DNA of 49,445 nt from Bifidobacteriaceae bacterium (GCA_022649925.1 JALCOX010000003.1:1-49445); one strand, 5' to 3'. Shown: positions 9,539-19,139, numbered from the stretch's first letter. Made by a program: numbers and translations. Notes: generated by a model from the letters alone, not told the origin.

Positions 9539-10173
9539 TAAAGGGACGCCTTCCTTTCACGTAGTTCAATTCGCTTGCCCGCCGCCTTCAGCATGAGCTC
9601 ACCCCACGCGGTGATGTGAGAGGGCATATTCGTCTCCCCCTCAACGAGCAGTGGGCTCCACGACGACCGCATCTCACAGCTCGCAACAGGGGCACTGAGG
9701 TCTCTGCTCGACACGGAGTCAAAAAATTCATTTTCAGCTTTGGTGGCGGCACCATTCACCGATCCCACGGCGAGAGGCGTCAGCAACTCATAAGCATAAT
9801 CCCAATACATCTGCGTGACGAGCGAACTCTCGTTGACACTCACCCTCGGCTGGCGAAAATACCCCGTGCACCTCCAGTGAGAGTCCCAATCCTGACGGTA
9901 AGAGACCGAGTAGTTCACCAAGATCCAGCCGGTGAGTGAACTCACGGAATCGTCCGGCATTGCCTGTGCCTCACCCACTGCGTCGGGCTTTGCATCAGAC
10001 TCCACGACGAGTTCGACGCCGAAGCCGTAGTCTGCGACACACCGAGGAGTTGGTATTTCCTTGTACGTCAAGCCCTCTAAGAGACTCATGGCCTTCACGG
10101 CCTCAATCTGGTGAAGGAAATCGCTGGAAATCGTCGTCGAAGGAGAAGCGGGAAATCTCACAATCTGTGCCAT
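9538..10173 (-). CDS. DUF3000 family protein
   Basis: A 211-residue protein resembling the DUF3000 family, which is restricted to actinobacteria and has no established biochemical role. I see the family-like features: a central GWILVNYS...DSHWRCTGYFR segment and a C-terminal W-x-x-LL-x-E-GETNMP-x-H-x-x-AWGE block. No signal peptide or membrane segment is visible. It overlaps the following RNase D start by one base, which suggests a functional or at least expression link to RNA processing. The ATG at 10173 is preceded by only 83 bases before the divergent transporter start, so the promoters of both genes must share this gap. Confidence 0.85.
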   Translation of the reverse strand: MAQIVRFPASPSTTISSDFLHQIEAVKAMSLLEGLTYKEIPTPRCVADYGFGVELVVESDAKPDAVGEAQAMPDDSVSSLTGWILVNYSVSYRQDWDSHWRCTGYFRQPRVSVNESSLVTQMYWDYAYELLTPLAVGSVNGAATKAENEFFDSVSSRDLSAPVASCEMRSSWSPLLVEGETNMPSHITAWGELMLKAAGKRIELRERKASL

Positions 10174-10256
10174 ATTTTCAGGGTACGGGAGATTGCTGGG
10201 AAATCACGGATTTCACGAACGTGTCCCGCGACACACTGGGCAGGAGCACGCCTATC

Positions 10257-11258
10257 ATGAAGCAGGCTGCACAGATGGTTATACAAATGAAATTTGCGCC
10301 CTGCTCGATGTCCGGAGGAAATACGAAAAATCTATCTCTCACCCCGCCTGTGGGTCGCCTCATGCTGTTGACGTGCGCCATGCTGTGGGGCGGGAGCTAC
10401 CCCACCGCCAAAGTCGCCATGAGTGCGATTTCGGTCCAATGGCTGATGGCGTGCAGAGAGCTCGCCGCTGCGCTGGTGATGCTCCTCCTCTTCCGCAAGC
10501 ACATCATTCCCTACCTCAACCGCAAAATTGTGGTCCCCACTCTGGCGGTTGGCGCGACCTATTACTTCACCATGTTCTTCCAAATGAAGGGGCTGACCAC
10601 CATCGAGCCCGGCCGTAGCTCCTTCCTCACCGCGAGCTACTGCGTCATCATTCCCTTTACCTCGTGGCTCTTGCTCCATCAGAAGCCCACTCAGCGCAAC
10701 ATCATCGCTGCGCTCATCTGCATTCTCGGCGTCGGCTTTATCTCGATGAATTCGGGACTCGGCGGGCTCAGCCTCAGCTTCGGCGACATGCTCACGCTCG
10801 CCTGCGCCATCATCTTCTCCTTCAACCTCGTGTTCTTGGGGAAATGGGCGAAGGACTTCGATCCCATCGCCCTCACCTTCGTCATGTTCGCCTTCTCGGG
10901 GACGGCCTTCCTCATAGGAGCGCTCTTCACCGAGCCCTCCCCCACTGCAGCGTGGCTTCAGCCCGACATTCTCTTCTGCCTGGTCTATCTCTTCTTCCTG
11001 GCTACGATGCTCGCTCAGGTGATGCAAAATGTCGGCCTCAAGGTCGTCAGACCCGCCCAGGCCTCCATCATCATGTGCACGGAAGGCGCCTTCGCCGTTC
11101 TCTTCTCCGTGCTTTTCTACGGCGAAAAACTCACCGTGACAACGGTCATCGGCTTCATCCTCGTCTTCATTGCCATGGTGTATTCACAGCTCCGCCTCAA
11201 GCACAACGTCACGGTGACGCCGAGCGGTTCGAACACGCCTGGCTCAATCGCCCAGTAA
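10257..11258 (+). CDS. EamA/DMT-superfamily transporter
   Basis: Integral membrane protein of 333 residues with about ten hydrophobic segments arranged in two halves, typical of the drug/metabolite transporter superfamily (EamA repeats). The first half has the characteristic LLTCAMLWGGSYPTAKVA motif and the second half ends with the conserved EGAFAVLFSVLFYGEKL block, both hallmarks of EamA carriers. The substrate cannot be predicted; family members export amino acids, metabolites or nucleotide precursors. The frame is open as far as 9936, but that part overlaps the divergent DUF3000 gene and is not hydrophobic. ATG 10257 is preceded by AGGAG at 10 bases; ATGs at 10287 and 10308 are alternatives. 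Confidence 0.88.
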   Translation: MKQAAQMVIQMKFAPCSMSGGNTKNLSLTPPVGRLMLLTCAMLWGGSYPTAKVAMSAISVQWLMACRELAAALVMLLLFRKHIIPYLNRKIVVPTLAVGATYYFTMFFQMKGLTTIEPGRSSFLTASYCVIIPFTSWLLLHQKPTQRNIIAALICILGVGFISMNSGLGGLSLSFGDMLTLACAIIFSFNLVFLGKWAKDFDPIALTFVMFAFSGTAFLIGALFTEPSPTAAWLQPDILFCLVYLFFLATMLAQVMQNVGLKVVRPAQASIIMCTEGAFAVLFSVLFYGEKLTVTTVIGFILVFIAMVYSQLRLKHNVTVTPSGSNTPGSIAQ

Positions 11259-11295
11259 CTCGAGGCATCTCCTTTCTGCCACACAGCAGAAATCT

Positions 11296-12168
11296 CTAAT
11301 ACACCACAAACCCGTGGGACTCGAACTGCTTCGTCACGCGGTCTTTCAGTGCGGCGCTCGGCCCCTTTTGATCCTCGAGGGGATAGGGAATGCGGCGCTC
11401 GTGCCACTTCGGGCGGCCCAGCTGATGGAAGCCCAAGACGTCGATGTGCTCGACGGAGTCGCCGAACTCCTCGCAGATCTTGGCGACGTTTTCGACGTTT
11501 TCTTCCGAGGAGGTCAATCCCGGCACCAAGACGAAGCGCACCCAGATCTTCGTTCCAGCCTTCGCAAGGCGCCTGCCGAAATCGATGGTGGGTTGCAGCG
11601 TTCCGCTGGTGACCTCGCGATAGGTCTCCTCATCGCCCGACTTTACGTCGAGGAGGCACAGATCGATGTCATCGATCTGCTCGTCGGAATAGTTGGCACC
11701 GAGGAAGCCGGAGGTGTCAAGGCAGGTGTGAACTCCCATTTCCTTTGCAGCACGGAAGACGCGGGTGACGAAGGCTGGCTGCATCATCGATTCACCACCG
11801 GAGAAGGTGATGCCACCGTGCGTGGTCTGGAAGAGGTCCTTATAGCGTTCGATCTTGTTGACCATGGCGTCCAAGTACACGGGCTGGCCGTCGCGCATTT
11901 TCCACGTGTCAGGATTCTGGCAATACTGGCACCTCAGGGGGCAGCCGCTCATGAAGACCGTCATGCGTGTGCCCGGTCCGTCGACGGAGGTGTTGATATC
12001 CCACGAATGCACGAACCCAATGTCGCCACTCTTCAGGGCCTTGAGCCTGTCGCGTCGGTCGAGGCCTACGGGCGATTCAAAGCCCGAGAGGCCACCCATG
12101 AGAGTCTGCTTCTGGTAGACCTTTGACTCTCTCAGCATGTGCGCCTTAGTGGTCCTAAACTCTGACAT
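11296..12168 (-). CDS. pflA: Pyruvate formate-lyase-activating enzyme (radical SAM)
   Basis: Radical SAM enzyme that installs the glycyl radical on pyruvate formate-lyase under anaerobic conditions. The iron-sulfur cluster motif CxxxCxxC is seen at Cys76, Cys80 and Cys83, preceded by the family signature S-x-DGPGTR (61-68) and followed by the GGE motif (TFSGGESM). The protein has 290 residues, about 40 more than the common form, because of an N-terminal extension before SGDIGFVHSWD. ATG 12168 is chosen because AAGGGAG lies 5 bases before it; the frame is open 14 codons further. It follows pflB on the same strand but behind a hairpin terminator, so it may depend on readthrough or its own promoter. 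Confidence 0.96.
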   Translation of the reverse strand: MSEFRTTKAHMLRESKVYQKQTLMGGLSGFESPVGLDRRDRLKALKSGDIGFVHSWDINTSVDGPGTRMTVFMSGCPLRCQYCQNPDTWKMRDGQPVYLDAMVNKIERYKDLFQTTHGGITFSGGESMMQPAFVTRVFRAAKEMGVHTCLDTSGFLGANYSDEQIDDIDLCLLDVKSGDEETYREVTSGTLQPTIDFGRRLAKAGTKIWVRFVLVPGLTSSEENVENVAKICEEFGDSVEHIDVLGFHQLGRPKWHERRIPYPLEDQKGPSAALKDRVTKQFESHGFVVY

Positions 12169-12223
12169 CTCGGCTCCCTTCCACGAGCTTCGACTTCTCA
12201 AGTCTTTCAATCCTTAAAACAAA

Positions 12224-12252
12224 CGAGGGGTGGGGAAATTCCCCGCCCCTCG
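12224..12252 (-). terminator. Hairpin terminator between pflB and pflA
   Basis: 13-base arms (12224-12236 and 12240-12252) pair completely with one G-U, separated by a 3-base loop. On the minus strand the stem runs into TTTGTTTTAAGG. It lies just after pflB and so would lower transcription of the activase relative to the lyase. Confidence 0.75.
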
Positions 12253-12315
12253 TCACAAACCTTTCGCAGCACCTCAATGACCAATCATGAAAGATGAATC
12301 ACGAGGCAGTGCAGG

Positions 12316-14682
12316 TCACTCGGTCACTGCACCTTGGTGGAAGGTACGAGAGATGACGTCGAGCTGCTGCTCCTTGGTGAGCTTGACGAAGTTCACCGCG
12401 TAGCCGGAAACACGAACCGTCAGGTGCGGGTACTTCTCGGGGTTCTCGACTGCGTCCTCCAGCTGCTCCTTGCGCAGAACGTTGATGTTCGCGTGATAGA
12501 GGCCGTGGCCGTTGCCGGAATCGAGGATGCCGACCAGGTTGGTGATGCGCTCGTCCTCGTCGCGTCCCAGTCCATCAGGGGTGATGGTGTTGGTCAGCGA
12601 AATACCGTCGAGGGCATCTTCGTAATCGATCTTGCCGACCGAGAACATGGACGGCAGCATGCCGTGGGAATCCATTCCATTCTCCGGGTTTGCACCAGGA
12701 GCGAAGGGGGTACCCTTCTTGTGTCCCGACGGGAAGGAGCCCGTGTTGTGGCCGTACTCCACGTTCGAGGTGATGGTCAGGATGGACTGAGTAGGAACGG
12801 CTCCGCGGTACGTAGGCAGGCGCTTGACCTGGCCCATGACGGTGGAGACAACCCACTTTGCCAAGTCGTCGGCGCGGTCGTCATCGTTGCCGTAGATCGG
12901 GAACTCGCCCTCGGTCCGGTAATCGACAATGAGGTCGTCGTCGGCGCCGTCAACGTGACGGTAATCGTCTGCAGGAACGTCCTTGTTGTAGATCGGGTAG
13001 ACCTTCGCATACTTCAGAGCGGCCAGCGAATCGGCTGCGATCGACAGACCGGACATGCCGCAACCCAGCGTGCGGTAGACTTCCTTGTCATGCAGAGCCA
13101 TCTCGATGGACTCGTAAGCATACTTATCGTGCATGTAGTGGATGATGTTGAGGGCCTCAATGTAGGTCTCGCTCAGCCACTCGAGGGCCTTGACGTAGTT
13201 CGCCTTGACCTTCTCGAAGCTCAGGGTTCCATCGGCTTCCGGAGTGACCGGATCGATGACGCCCTTGTCGATGACCTGCAGACCGTTCATCTCGTCGCGT
13301 CCACCGTTGACCGCGTAGAGGAACGCCTTTGCGGTGTTGACGCGAGCTGCGAAGAACTGCATCTGCTTGCCGACGCGCATCGGGGAAACGCAGCAAGCGA
13401 TTGCCGCGTCGTCACCCCAGTGAGAACGAATATCCTTGTCGGATTCGTACTGGATGGCGGAGGTGTCGATGGAGATCTGGGCGCAGAAGCGCTTGTAACC
13501 TTCAGGCAGCTTTGAATCCCAGAAGATGGTGATGTTGGGCTCGGGGCCAGGTCCCAAGTGATCCAGCGTCAGCGTTGCGAGCAGACGGAAGGAGGTCTTG
13601 GTGACGAGCGGGCGGCCGTCGTCGCCGAAGCCTGCATCTGACCAGGTTGCCCAGTAGGGATCGCCGGAGAAGATGTTGTCGTAATCCTTCGTACGCAGGA
13701 AGCGGACGATGCGGAGCTTCATCACGATGTTGTCAATGATCTCCTGTGCACCGGACTCGTCGAGGATGCCGGCCTTGAGGTCGCGCTCGAAGTAGGAGTC
13801 GAAGAAGGCGGACAGACGACCGATGGACATTGCAGCGCCGTCCTGAGACTTCACGGAGGCCAGATAGCCGAAGTACGTCCACTGGACGGCTTCCTTGGCG
13901 TTGAGCGCCGGACGCGTCAGGTCGAAGCCGTATTCCTTGCCGAGGTTGACAAGCTGCTTGAGGGCCTTGATCTGGTCCGAGTGCTCTTCGCGGAAGCGGA
14001 TCCAGTGCTCGATCTCAGGCTCAGTGAAGTCGTTGCGGTAAGGAATCGAATCCTTGTCGCGCTTTTTGAACTCGATGAGCTTGTTCACACCGTAGAGAGC
14101 GACACGACGATAATCGCCGATGATGCGGCCACGGCCGTATGCGTCGGGAAGACCGGTGAGGATCTTGGAGTGACGTGCACGCTTGATGCGTGGGGTGTAA
14201 GCACCGAAGACGCCATCATTGTGGGTCTTGCGATAAACGGTGAAGATCTTCTTGATCTCGGGATCGGGCTCCTTGCCCGCTTCCTTGATCGCCTGCTCAA
14301 CCATGCGCCAGCCGCCATTGGGCATCATCGCACGCTTGGTAGGAACGTCTGTCTGAAGGCCGACGATGACGTCGTCCTGATCCTTGCTGTCAATGTAGCC
14401 AGCCGGGAATGCATCAATGCCCGCGGGAGTGTGGGTGTCAACGTCATACACACGCTGCTTGCGCTCCACGGCGAGGTAGTTGTCGTCGAGGAACTTCCAC
14501 AGGTGCTTGGTCTTCTCGGTTCCATCTGCCAAGAAGGAGGCATCACCGTAGTACGGGGTGTAATTCTTCTGGATGAAATCACGAACGTCGATGTCTTCCT
14601 GCCAGTTGCCACCGACAAAGCCATTCCATGCCTTTGCCTGAAGCTCTTCGGCGGAAGCTACCTGGGTTTCCACTGCTGTCAT
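12316..14682 (-). CDS. pflB: Formate acetyltransferase (pyruvate formate-lyase)
   Basis: Glycyl radical enzyme converting pyruvate and CoA to acetyl-CoA and formate in anaerobic sugar fermentation. The 788-residue protein has the active-site cysteine pair in [12 protein letters not shown] (about 430-431) and the glycyl radical loop [10 protein letters not shown] near the C-terminus (glycine about 759). ATG 14682 is preceded by AAAGGAG at a spacing of 5; an ATG ten codons upstream lacks such a site. The gene shows that the organism carries out mixed-acid type fermentation. The activating enzyme follows on the same strand. Confidence 0.98.
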   Translation of the reverse strand: MTAVETQVASAEELQAKAWNGFVGGNWQEDIDVRDFIQKNYTPYYGDASFLADGTEKTKHLWKFLDDNYLAVERKQRVYDVDTHTPAGIDAFPAGYIDSKDQDDVIVGLQTDVPTKRAMMPNGGWRMVEQAIKEAGKEPDPEIKKIFTVYRKTHNDGVFGAYTPRIKRARHSKILTGLPDAYGRGRIIGDYRRVALYGVNKLIEFKKRDKDSIPYRNDFTEPEIEHWIRFREEHSDQIKALKQLVNLGKEYGFDLTRPALNAKEAVQWTYFGYLASVKSQDGAAMSIGRLSAFFDSYFERDLKAGILDESGAQEIIDNIVMKLRIVRFLRTKDYDNIFSGDPYWATWSDAGFGDDGRPLVTKTSFRLLATLTLDHLGPGPEPNITIFWDSKLPEGYKRFCAQISIDTSAIQYESDKDIRSHWGDDAAIACCVSPMRVGKQMQFFAARVNTAKAFLYAVNGGRDEMNGLQVIDKGVIDPVTPEADGTLSFEKVKANYVKALEWLSETYIEALNIIHYMHDKYAYESIEMALHDKEVYRTLGCGMSGLSIAADSLAALKYAKVYPIYNKDVPADDYRHVDGADDDLIVDYRTEGEFPIYGNDDDRADDLAKWVVSTVMGQVKRLPTYRGAVPTQSILTITSNVEYGHNTGSFPSGHKKGTPFAPGANPENGMDSHGMLPSMFSVGKIDYEDALDGISLTNTITPDGLGRDEDERITNLVGILDSGNGHGLYHANINVLRKEQLEDAVENPEKYPHLTVRVSGYAVNFVKLTKEQQLDVISRTFHQGAVTE

Positions 14683-14773
14683 TTCAACTCCTTTGTGTGG
14701 TGTAGCATGCATCTTTGCTCTGCTGCATATGCCTTGATTCTATCGGGGAGAACACTTTATTCCCAGCTGAAAT

Positions 14774-14811
14774 GGCGTGAGGTTAGTCACACTTGTGTGA
14801 GACTTCACGCC
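14774..14811. repeat. Nested inverted repeat upstream of pflB
   Basis: Outer 7-base arms GGCGTGA (14774-14780) and TCACGCC (14805-14811) enclose an inner dyad TCACAC-TT-GTGTGA (14787-14800). It lies about 95 bases upstream of the pflB start and about 20 bases past the stop of the small upstream gene, both on the minus strand. It could be an operator for anaerobic control of pflB or a weak terminator of the gene before it; there is no T-run, which slightly favours an operator. Confidence 0.45.
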
Positions 14812-14833
14812 AGAACTGCCCCAGACCTTTAAT

Positions 14834-15049
14834 TTACTGGGTTTTTGTGGGGGTCTCCCCCGCGTTCTCCCACTTGCGGTCGTCGTCTTCCCACTTCTTG
14901 TTTCGCTCCTGGACGATCTTCCACGCCTTGAGCGCCTCTTCCCTGCTCGAGTAGGGCCCCATCCGGTTCTCGATGCGGGTTCTCTTCCCCTGCTCCGGCA
15001 CTTGCTTCTCCGTGTTGAAATACCACTCGCCACGGCTCGTGTCACTCAT
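14834..15049 (-). CDS. Small SPOR-domain-like protein
   Basis: A 71-residue hydrophilic protein of a type widespread in actinobacteria: an N-terminal G-x-W-Y-F-N-T block, then GKRTRIENRMGPYSSREEALKAW, and a highly charged C-terminus. The MGPYSSREEA segment resembles SPOR-like repeats, and homologues are often annotated as SPOR-domain proteins; no function has been established to my knowledge. ATG 15049 has GAGG 5 bases upstream and is preferred over an ATG six codons earlier. It starts 39 bases after the nadE stop on the same strand and may be cotranscribed with it. Confidence 0.72.
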   Translation of the reverse strand: MSDTSRGEWYFNTEKQVPEQGKRTRIENRMGPYSSREEALKAWKIVQERNKKWEDDDRKWENAGETPTKTQ

Positions 15050-15088
15050 CTTTGCCTCGTCCTCCATACTTTTCGTCGTCTTAATTTG

Positions 15089-16750
15089 TCACTCGCTGAA
15101 ACGCGACGTCACCGGCAGCCGGCGATCACGGCCAAACGCGAGAGCCGTCACCTTCGGCCCCAGAGGATACTGTCTGCGCTTCCACTCCGCCTTATCGACC
15201 AAGCGCATGACGGTGTCGACGGTCTGGGGATCAAATCCGTCTGCCAGCAGGTCCGCCCGCCCGTGCGCGTGCTCGATATACGCCGCCAGGACTTGATCCA
15301 GGAGCGCGTAATCAGGCAGTGAATCGGAGTCCTTCTGCCCGGGGCGCAGCTCGGCGGACGGTGGCTTGACGATGGAATTGAGCGGAATCACTTCGGGATT
15401 GCCTTCCTTCGCGGCCTTCGCGTTACGCCACTTGGCGAGATCCCAAACCCGAGTCTTGAGAAGGTCTTTGATGGGGGCGTAGCCGCCGACCGCGTCGCCG
15501 TAGATGGTGGAGTAACCGCAGGCGAGCTCGGATTTATTGCCCGTTGCGAGCGCGAGGAGACCCTTTGAATTTGAATACGCCATGACGATGACACCGCGCA
15601 ACCGCGCCTGAAGATTTTCTGCCGCCACTGCCTGCAGGTGAAGCTGATCTTGATAGGCGGTGAAGAGGTTTTCGATGGGCTCGACGGTGTAGTGGGCGCC
15701 GATGTTTTCCGCGAGCTGTGCCGCGTCATCCTTTGATCCGTCGGACGAGTATCTGCTCGGCATGGAGATTCCCCAGACGTTGCCGCCCCCGACAGCGTCG
15801 GCTGCCATCGCGGCGACGAGCGCCGAATCGATTCCGCCGGACAACCCAAGCACCACGCCGGTGAAGCCGTTTTTGGTGATGTAGTCCTTGAGCCCGAGCA
15901 CGCACGCCTCGTAGACTTCCTCAGTTCTCTCCATGAGGGGGGCGAGAGTGCTCACTGACCCGTCGGTGGTCTGCGGGTCGGACGTGACCGGCAGGGTCCA
16001 GAAGCTGAGATCCTCGCGGAACTGCGCACTCCTCTCCAGAATTGTCCCCGATTGATTCACCACGAAGCTAGCGCCGTCGAAAACGAGGTCGTCCTGGCCG
16101 CCAACCTGGTTGAGGTAAATCACGGGAGCCGCAACTTCACGGGCGCGCTTGACGCACAGATCAAGACGGGTACTCGTCTTTCCTTCCTCGTAGGGGCTGC
16201 CATTAATGGTCAACAGAACGTCGATATGCTGGGAGGCGAGCTGTGCGACAGGACCCCCGTCTTGCCAAATATCCTCGCAAATGGCAACGCCGATGCGCGC
16301 GCCTTCGATTTCGAGAACCAGCGTTTTCTCTCCCGGTGAAAAAATACGGAACTCATCGAAGACCCCATAGTTGGGAAGGAAATGCTTGTCGTAACCAGCC
16401 CAGACGACACCGTTGTGAAGAGCGACGAGGCGGTTACGAGGGTTGTCTGAAGCGTGGTCCGTCCCCACTGTTCCCACGACGACGTAGAGATCCCCATGCC
16501 CTTCCTGAGCTAAGGTCTTGGCAAGTCCGTCCGCAGCCTCCCACGCGGCCTTTCGGAAGGTGGCGCGGAAGGCGAGGTCCTCGATGGGGTAACCCGTCAG
16601 GGTCATCTCCGGAAAGATCACGACGTCCGCAGAATCTGCTGCACGGCGCACATAGGAGAGGACTTTATCCGCATTTCCGTCGAGGTCGCCGACGCACGTG
16701 TCAATCTGAGCGAGAGCGAAACGAACCGGCTTTCTAGATGAGTCTGTCAT
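15089..16750 (-). CDS. nadE: Glutamine-dependent NAD+ synthetase
   Basis: Catalyses the last step of NAD+ synthesis, amidating nicotinic acid adenine dinucleotide with ammonia released from glutamine. The N-terminal nitrilase-like glutaminase domain has the triad Glu48 (FPEMTLTGYP), Lys122 (YDKHFLPNYGVFDE) and Cys158 (AICEDIW). The C-terminal synthetase domain has the PP-loop GLSGGIDSALVAA and the TGNKSELACGYSTIYGD block. Total length is 553 residues, normal for the short two-domain bacterial form. ATG 16750 follows AGGA at 8 bases; a GTG two codons earlier is possible. It is divergent from a DUF1295 gene 70 bases away. Confidence 0.96.
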   Translation of the reverse strand: MTDSSRKPVRFALAQIDTCVGDLDGNADKVLSYVRRAADSADVVIFPEMTLTGYPIEDLAFRATFRKAAWEAADGLAKTLAQEGHGDLYVVVGTVGTDHASDNPRNRLVALHNGVVWAGYDKHFLPNYGVFDEFRIFSPGEKTLVLEIEGARIGVAICEDIWQDGGPVAQLASQHIDVLLTINGSPYEEGKTSTRLDLCVKRAREVAAPVIYLNQVGGQDDLVFDGASFVVNQSGTILERSAQFREDLSFWTLPVTSDPQTTDGSVSTLAPLMERTEEVYEACVLGLKDYITKNGFTGVVLGLSGGIDSALVAAMAADAVGGGNVWGISMPSRYSSDGSKDDAAQLAENIGAHYTVEPIENLFTAYQDQLHLQAVAAENLQARLRGVIVMAYSNSKGLLALATGNKSELACGYSTIYGDAVGGYAPIKDLLKTRVWDLAKWRNAKAAKEGNPEVIPLNSIVKPPSAELRPGQKDSDSLPDYALLDQVLAAYIEHAHGRADLLADGFDPQTVDTVMRLVDKAEWKRRQYPLGPKVTALAFGRDRRLPVTSRFSE

Positions 16751-16820
16751 GCACACAATCCTAAGTCATGGATTGCGATTCACGCCCGGCTTGACCACGC
16801 ACCCCCATAGACTGAGTGGA

Positions 16821-17678
16821 ATGCATCAACTCACAATCGTTCTCATCCTCGCCGCCGTTATCACGGCGAGCTGCTGGATTCTGTCTGTAACCACCAAGGA
16901 TTATTCCTGGGTCGACCGCACCTGGTCGCTCTCCCCCATCGCCTATGCCTGGATTTTCGCCTGGCCCACATTCGCCACGGGAGCTGCGGGCCTGAGGACC
17001 CTTCTCATGGCGACTGTTATCACCCTGTGGGGCATCCGCCTCACCTTCAATTTCGCGCGCAAGGGCGGCTACTCCGGCATGGAGGACTACCGCTGGTCCA
17101 TCGTGCGCGCCTCGATGAAGAATTGGCAGTGGCAGATCTTCAACTTCCTTTTCACCTCGGTGTTCCAGAATGTGCTCCTCGTGCTCATCACTCTTCCGGT
17201 ATGGCTGAGCGCTCAATACTCCACTGATTTCGGATTCAGAGACGTCGTCCTCATTCTCCTGTTTGCTCTTCTTCTCGTCGGTGAAACCACAGCCGACCAG
17301 GAACAATGGAACTTCCAGCAAGCGAAGAAGCACGCCGGCGGTCACTTGGAGCCAGGCTTTGTGACAACCGGAATGTTCCACTTCAGCCGCCACCCCAATT
17401 TCTTCTGCGAACTGGGGCAATGGTGGGTCATCTATGCACTGGGTGCCAGCGCACTCGTGAGCAGTGGCGCAAGCATTGGCCTGTTGGGAGGCGTGGTCAA
17501 CTGGTCCGTCCTCGGTGCCGTGGTTCTCACCGTTCTCTTCATCGGCTCGACGATGATGACCGAGTCCATCTCCGCGAAAAAGTACCCCGCCTACGCCGAA
17601 TACCGTCGCACCACTTCGGCCATCATTCCGCTTCCTCCCCGGAAGCGCTCCACTCAATCCGAATACACTGGGAACTGA
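16821..17678 (+). CDS. DUF1295 family integral membrane protein (steroid 5-alpha-reductase-like)
   Basis: A 285-residue polytopic membrane protein. Hydrophobic segments are evident at the N-terminus (LTIVLILAAVITASCWIL), and several more follow. The C-terminal half contains the signature TTGMFHFSRHPNFFCELGQWW and the terminal AKKYPAYAEYRRTTSAIIP, both typical of DUF1295 and of the related 5-alpha-reductase/isoprenylcysteine methyltransferase-like fold. Its substrate is unknown; a reductase or methyltransferase acting on a lipid would fit the fold. ATG 16821 is the start adjacent to the first membrane segment, although its ribosome-binding site is weak. The upstream in-frame codons overlap the nadE start region and are not credible. 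Confidence 0.85.
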   Translation: MHQLTIVLILAAVITASCWILSVTTKDYSWVDRTWSLSPIAYAWIFAWPTFATGAAGLRTLLMATVITLWGIRLTFNFARKGGYSGMEDYRWSIVRASMKNWQWQIFNFLFTSVFQNVLLVLITLPVWLSAQYSTDFGFRDVVLILLFALLLVGETTADQEQWNFQQAKKHAGGHLEPGFVTTGMFHFSRHPNFFCELGQWWVIYALGASALVSSGASIGLLGGVVNWSVLGAVVLTVLFIGSTMMTESISAKKYPAYAEYRRTTSAIIPLPPRKRSTQSEYTGN

Positions 17679-17730
17679 AATTTCCGCCCCAATGCAAACC
17701 GATTCCCAGAGAAAATAGAAAGCTGACATC

Positions 17731-18273
17731 ATGACCACAGCAATCATGCACACCTCCGAAGGTGACATTCGCATCAACCTCTTCGACGACGCTGCACCCC
17801 ACACCGTCGCTAACTTTGTCGGTCTGGCGACTGGCTCGCAGGAGTGGACCGATCCCATGACAGGTGACGCCTCACACGAGCCGTTCTACAACGGCCTCAC
17901 GTTCCACCGCATCATCAAGGACTTTATGATTCAGGGCGGCGACCCGCTCGGGACCGGAATGGGTGGACCCGGCTACGAATTCGACGACGAGATTGATTCC
18001 AGCCTCGCCTTCGACAAGCCCTACCTGCTCGCCATGGCAAACGCAGGCAAGCGTCGCGACCCCCGCACCGGTCAGGTTCACGGGACCAACGGTTCGCAAT
18101 TCTTCATCACCTCGGTCGCCACCCCGTGGTTGACCGGCAAGCACACCATCTTCGGCGAAGTCGCAGATGACGATTCGCGCAAGGTCATCGACAAGCTCGA
18201 CGCAGTGGCAACAGATCGCTCCGACGCCCCACTTGAGCCGGTCATGATCGAGACCGTGGAGATCATCAAGTAG
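17731..18273 (+). CDS. Peptidyl-prolyl cis-trans isomerase, cyclophilin type
   Basis: Cytoplasmic cyclophilin of 180 residues that speeds proline isomerisation in folding proteins. The core motifs are present: YNGLTFHRIIKDFMIQGGDP, the NGSQFFIT segment and W-x-TGKHTIFGEV, including the active-site Arg in FHRII and the Phe/Gln of the QFFIT stretch. There is no signal peptide. The ribosome-binding site is weak. It is 52 bases downstream of the DUF1295 gene on the same strand and ends in front of a strong bidirectional terminator. Confidence 0.95.
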   Translation: MTTAIMHTSEGDIRINLFDDAAPHTVANFVGLATGSQEWTDPMTGDASHEPFYNGLTFHRIIKDFMIQGGDPLGTGMGGPGYEFDDEIDSSLAFDKPYLLAMANAGKRRDPRTGQVHGTNGSQFFITSVATPWLTGKHTIFGEVADDDSRKVIDKLDAVATDRSDAPLEPVMIETVEIIK

Positions 18274-18300
18274 TCAACGAGTTGCCGCTCTGCGGAACTT

Positions 18301-18353
18301 ATACGATAAAAGGCTCGGCGTGCGTTCAGTGCACACCGAGCCTTTTATCGTAT
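18301..18353. terminator. Bidirectional hairpin terminator after the cyclophilin gene
   Basis: Outer arms of 18 bases (18301-18318 and 18336-18353) pair perfectly and an inner 4-base stem (18320-18323 with 18331-18334) extends them. A/T-rich ends on both sides suit the convergent cyclophilin (+) and glutaredoxin-like (-) genes. Confidence 0.85.
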
Positions 18354-18390
18354 TTATTGTGTTTGTTGTATCTTACTTGGTTTCCGAGGT

Positions 18391-18699
18391 TTACTCCCAG
18401 TCCTCCGCAGGCACGAGACCTAATGCGTTGATCTTCGCGATGAGCTGTGTGGCGCTGGGCTCCACCTGAAAGTCCCCGTCGTCAAATGCAATGACGGGAA
18501 TATGCTTCTGCCCACTAATATGCAGGGCGGTACGTGCCGCCTCCATATCGTGTTCGACGTCGTGGTACGAATATCCGATATGCAGCCGGTCGAGAACGAA
18601 TTTGGCGCGACGGCAGTCACCACACCATCCGGCACCGTAGAATTCGATACGCGATTTACTGCGTTGCGTGGAAGCGCTCACTTGCTGAACGTCTGTCAT
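18391..18699 (-). CDS. Glutaredoxin/mycoredoxin-like protein
   Basis: Small thioredoxin-fold protein of 102 residues with the redox motif WCGDC (Cys26, Cys29) close to the N-terminus and the cis-proline segment HIPVIAF, followed by EPSATQLIAKI. This is the layout of actinobacterial mycoredoxins, which reduce mixed disulfides with mycothiol; assignment to that subgroup rather than to other glutaredoxins is an inference. The protein has an N-terminal extension of about 16 polar residues. It is 28 bases downstream of a YbjQ-family gene on the same strand and shares a terminator with the convergent cyclophilin gene. Confidence 0.85.
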   Translation of the reverse strand: MTDVQQVSASTQRSKSRIEFYGAGWCGDCRRAKFVLDRLHIGYSYHDVEHDMEAARTALHISGQKHIPVIAFDDGDFQVEPSATQLIAKINALGLVPAEDWE

Positions 18700-18727
18700 T
18701 TCTCCTCTTCCCTTCGATTACTCCCAA

Positions 18728-19051
18728 TTACTCCTTCTCAAGGGTAACGGCAGTCCCGGAAGCGGTCACCATGAGCATATTTCCTTGACCGAGGACCTCG
18801 TAGTCCACGTCGACGCCGACGACCGCGTGTGCGTTGAGTTCGCCGGCGCGCTGCTCGAGCTCGGCGATTGCCTGATTGCGAGCAGTCACTAACTCCTCCT
18901 CGTAACCCTGGCTGCGCCCACCGAAAACATTGCGCAGGCTCGCCCCGATGTCGCGCACAAAGTCGACGCCGGAGATGACCTCGCCGAACACGACTCCGTA
19001 GTAGCCCGTAATTTTATAGCCCTCTACAGTTGGCGTGGTGGTAACGATCAT
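18728..19051 (-). CDS. YbjQ family (UPF0145) protein
   Basis: A 107-residue protein with the typical YbjQ layout: N-terminal [24 protein letters not shown], central arginine-containing region with [12 protein letters not shown], and C-terminal [16 protein letters not shown] followed by VTASGTAV. Members form pentameric beta-alpha structures of unknown cellular function, sometimes described as potential metal-binding. The upstream gap faces the AAA/DUF4143 gene in divergent orientation. Confidence 0.88.
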   Translation of the reverse strand: MIVTTTPTVEGYKITGYYGVVFGEVISGVDFVRDIGASLRNVFGGRSQGYEEELVTARNQAIAELEQRAGELNAHAVVGVDVDYEVLGQGNMLMVTASGTAVTLEKE

Positions 19052-19139
19052 GATGGTTCCTTTTTCTTATTGAACAGTGACCTTATCGTATCAACGGATC
19101 ATGCTATCGGAGCACGATCCAGCAATGCGAGATTTTTAA

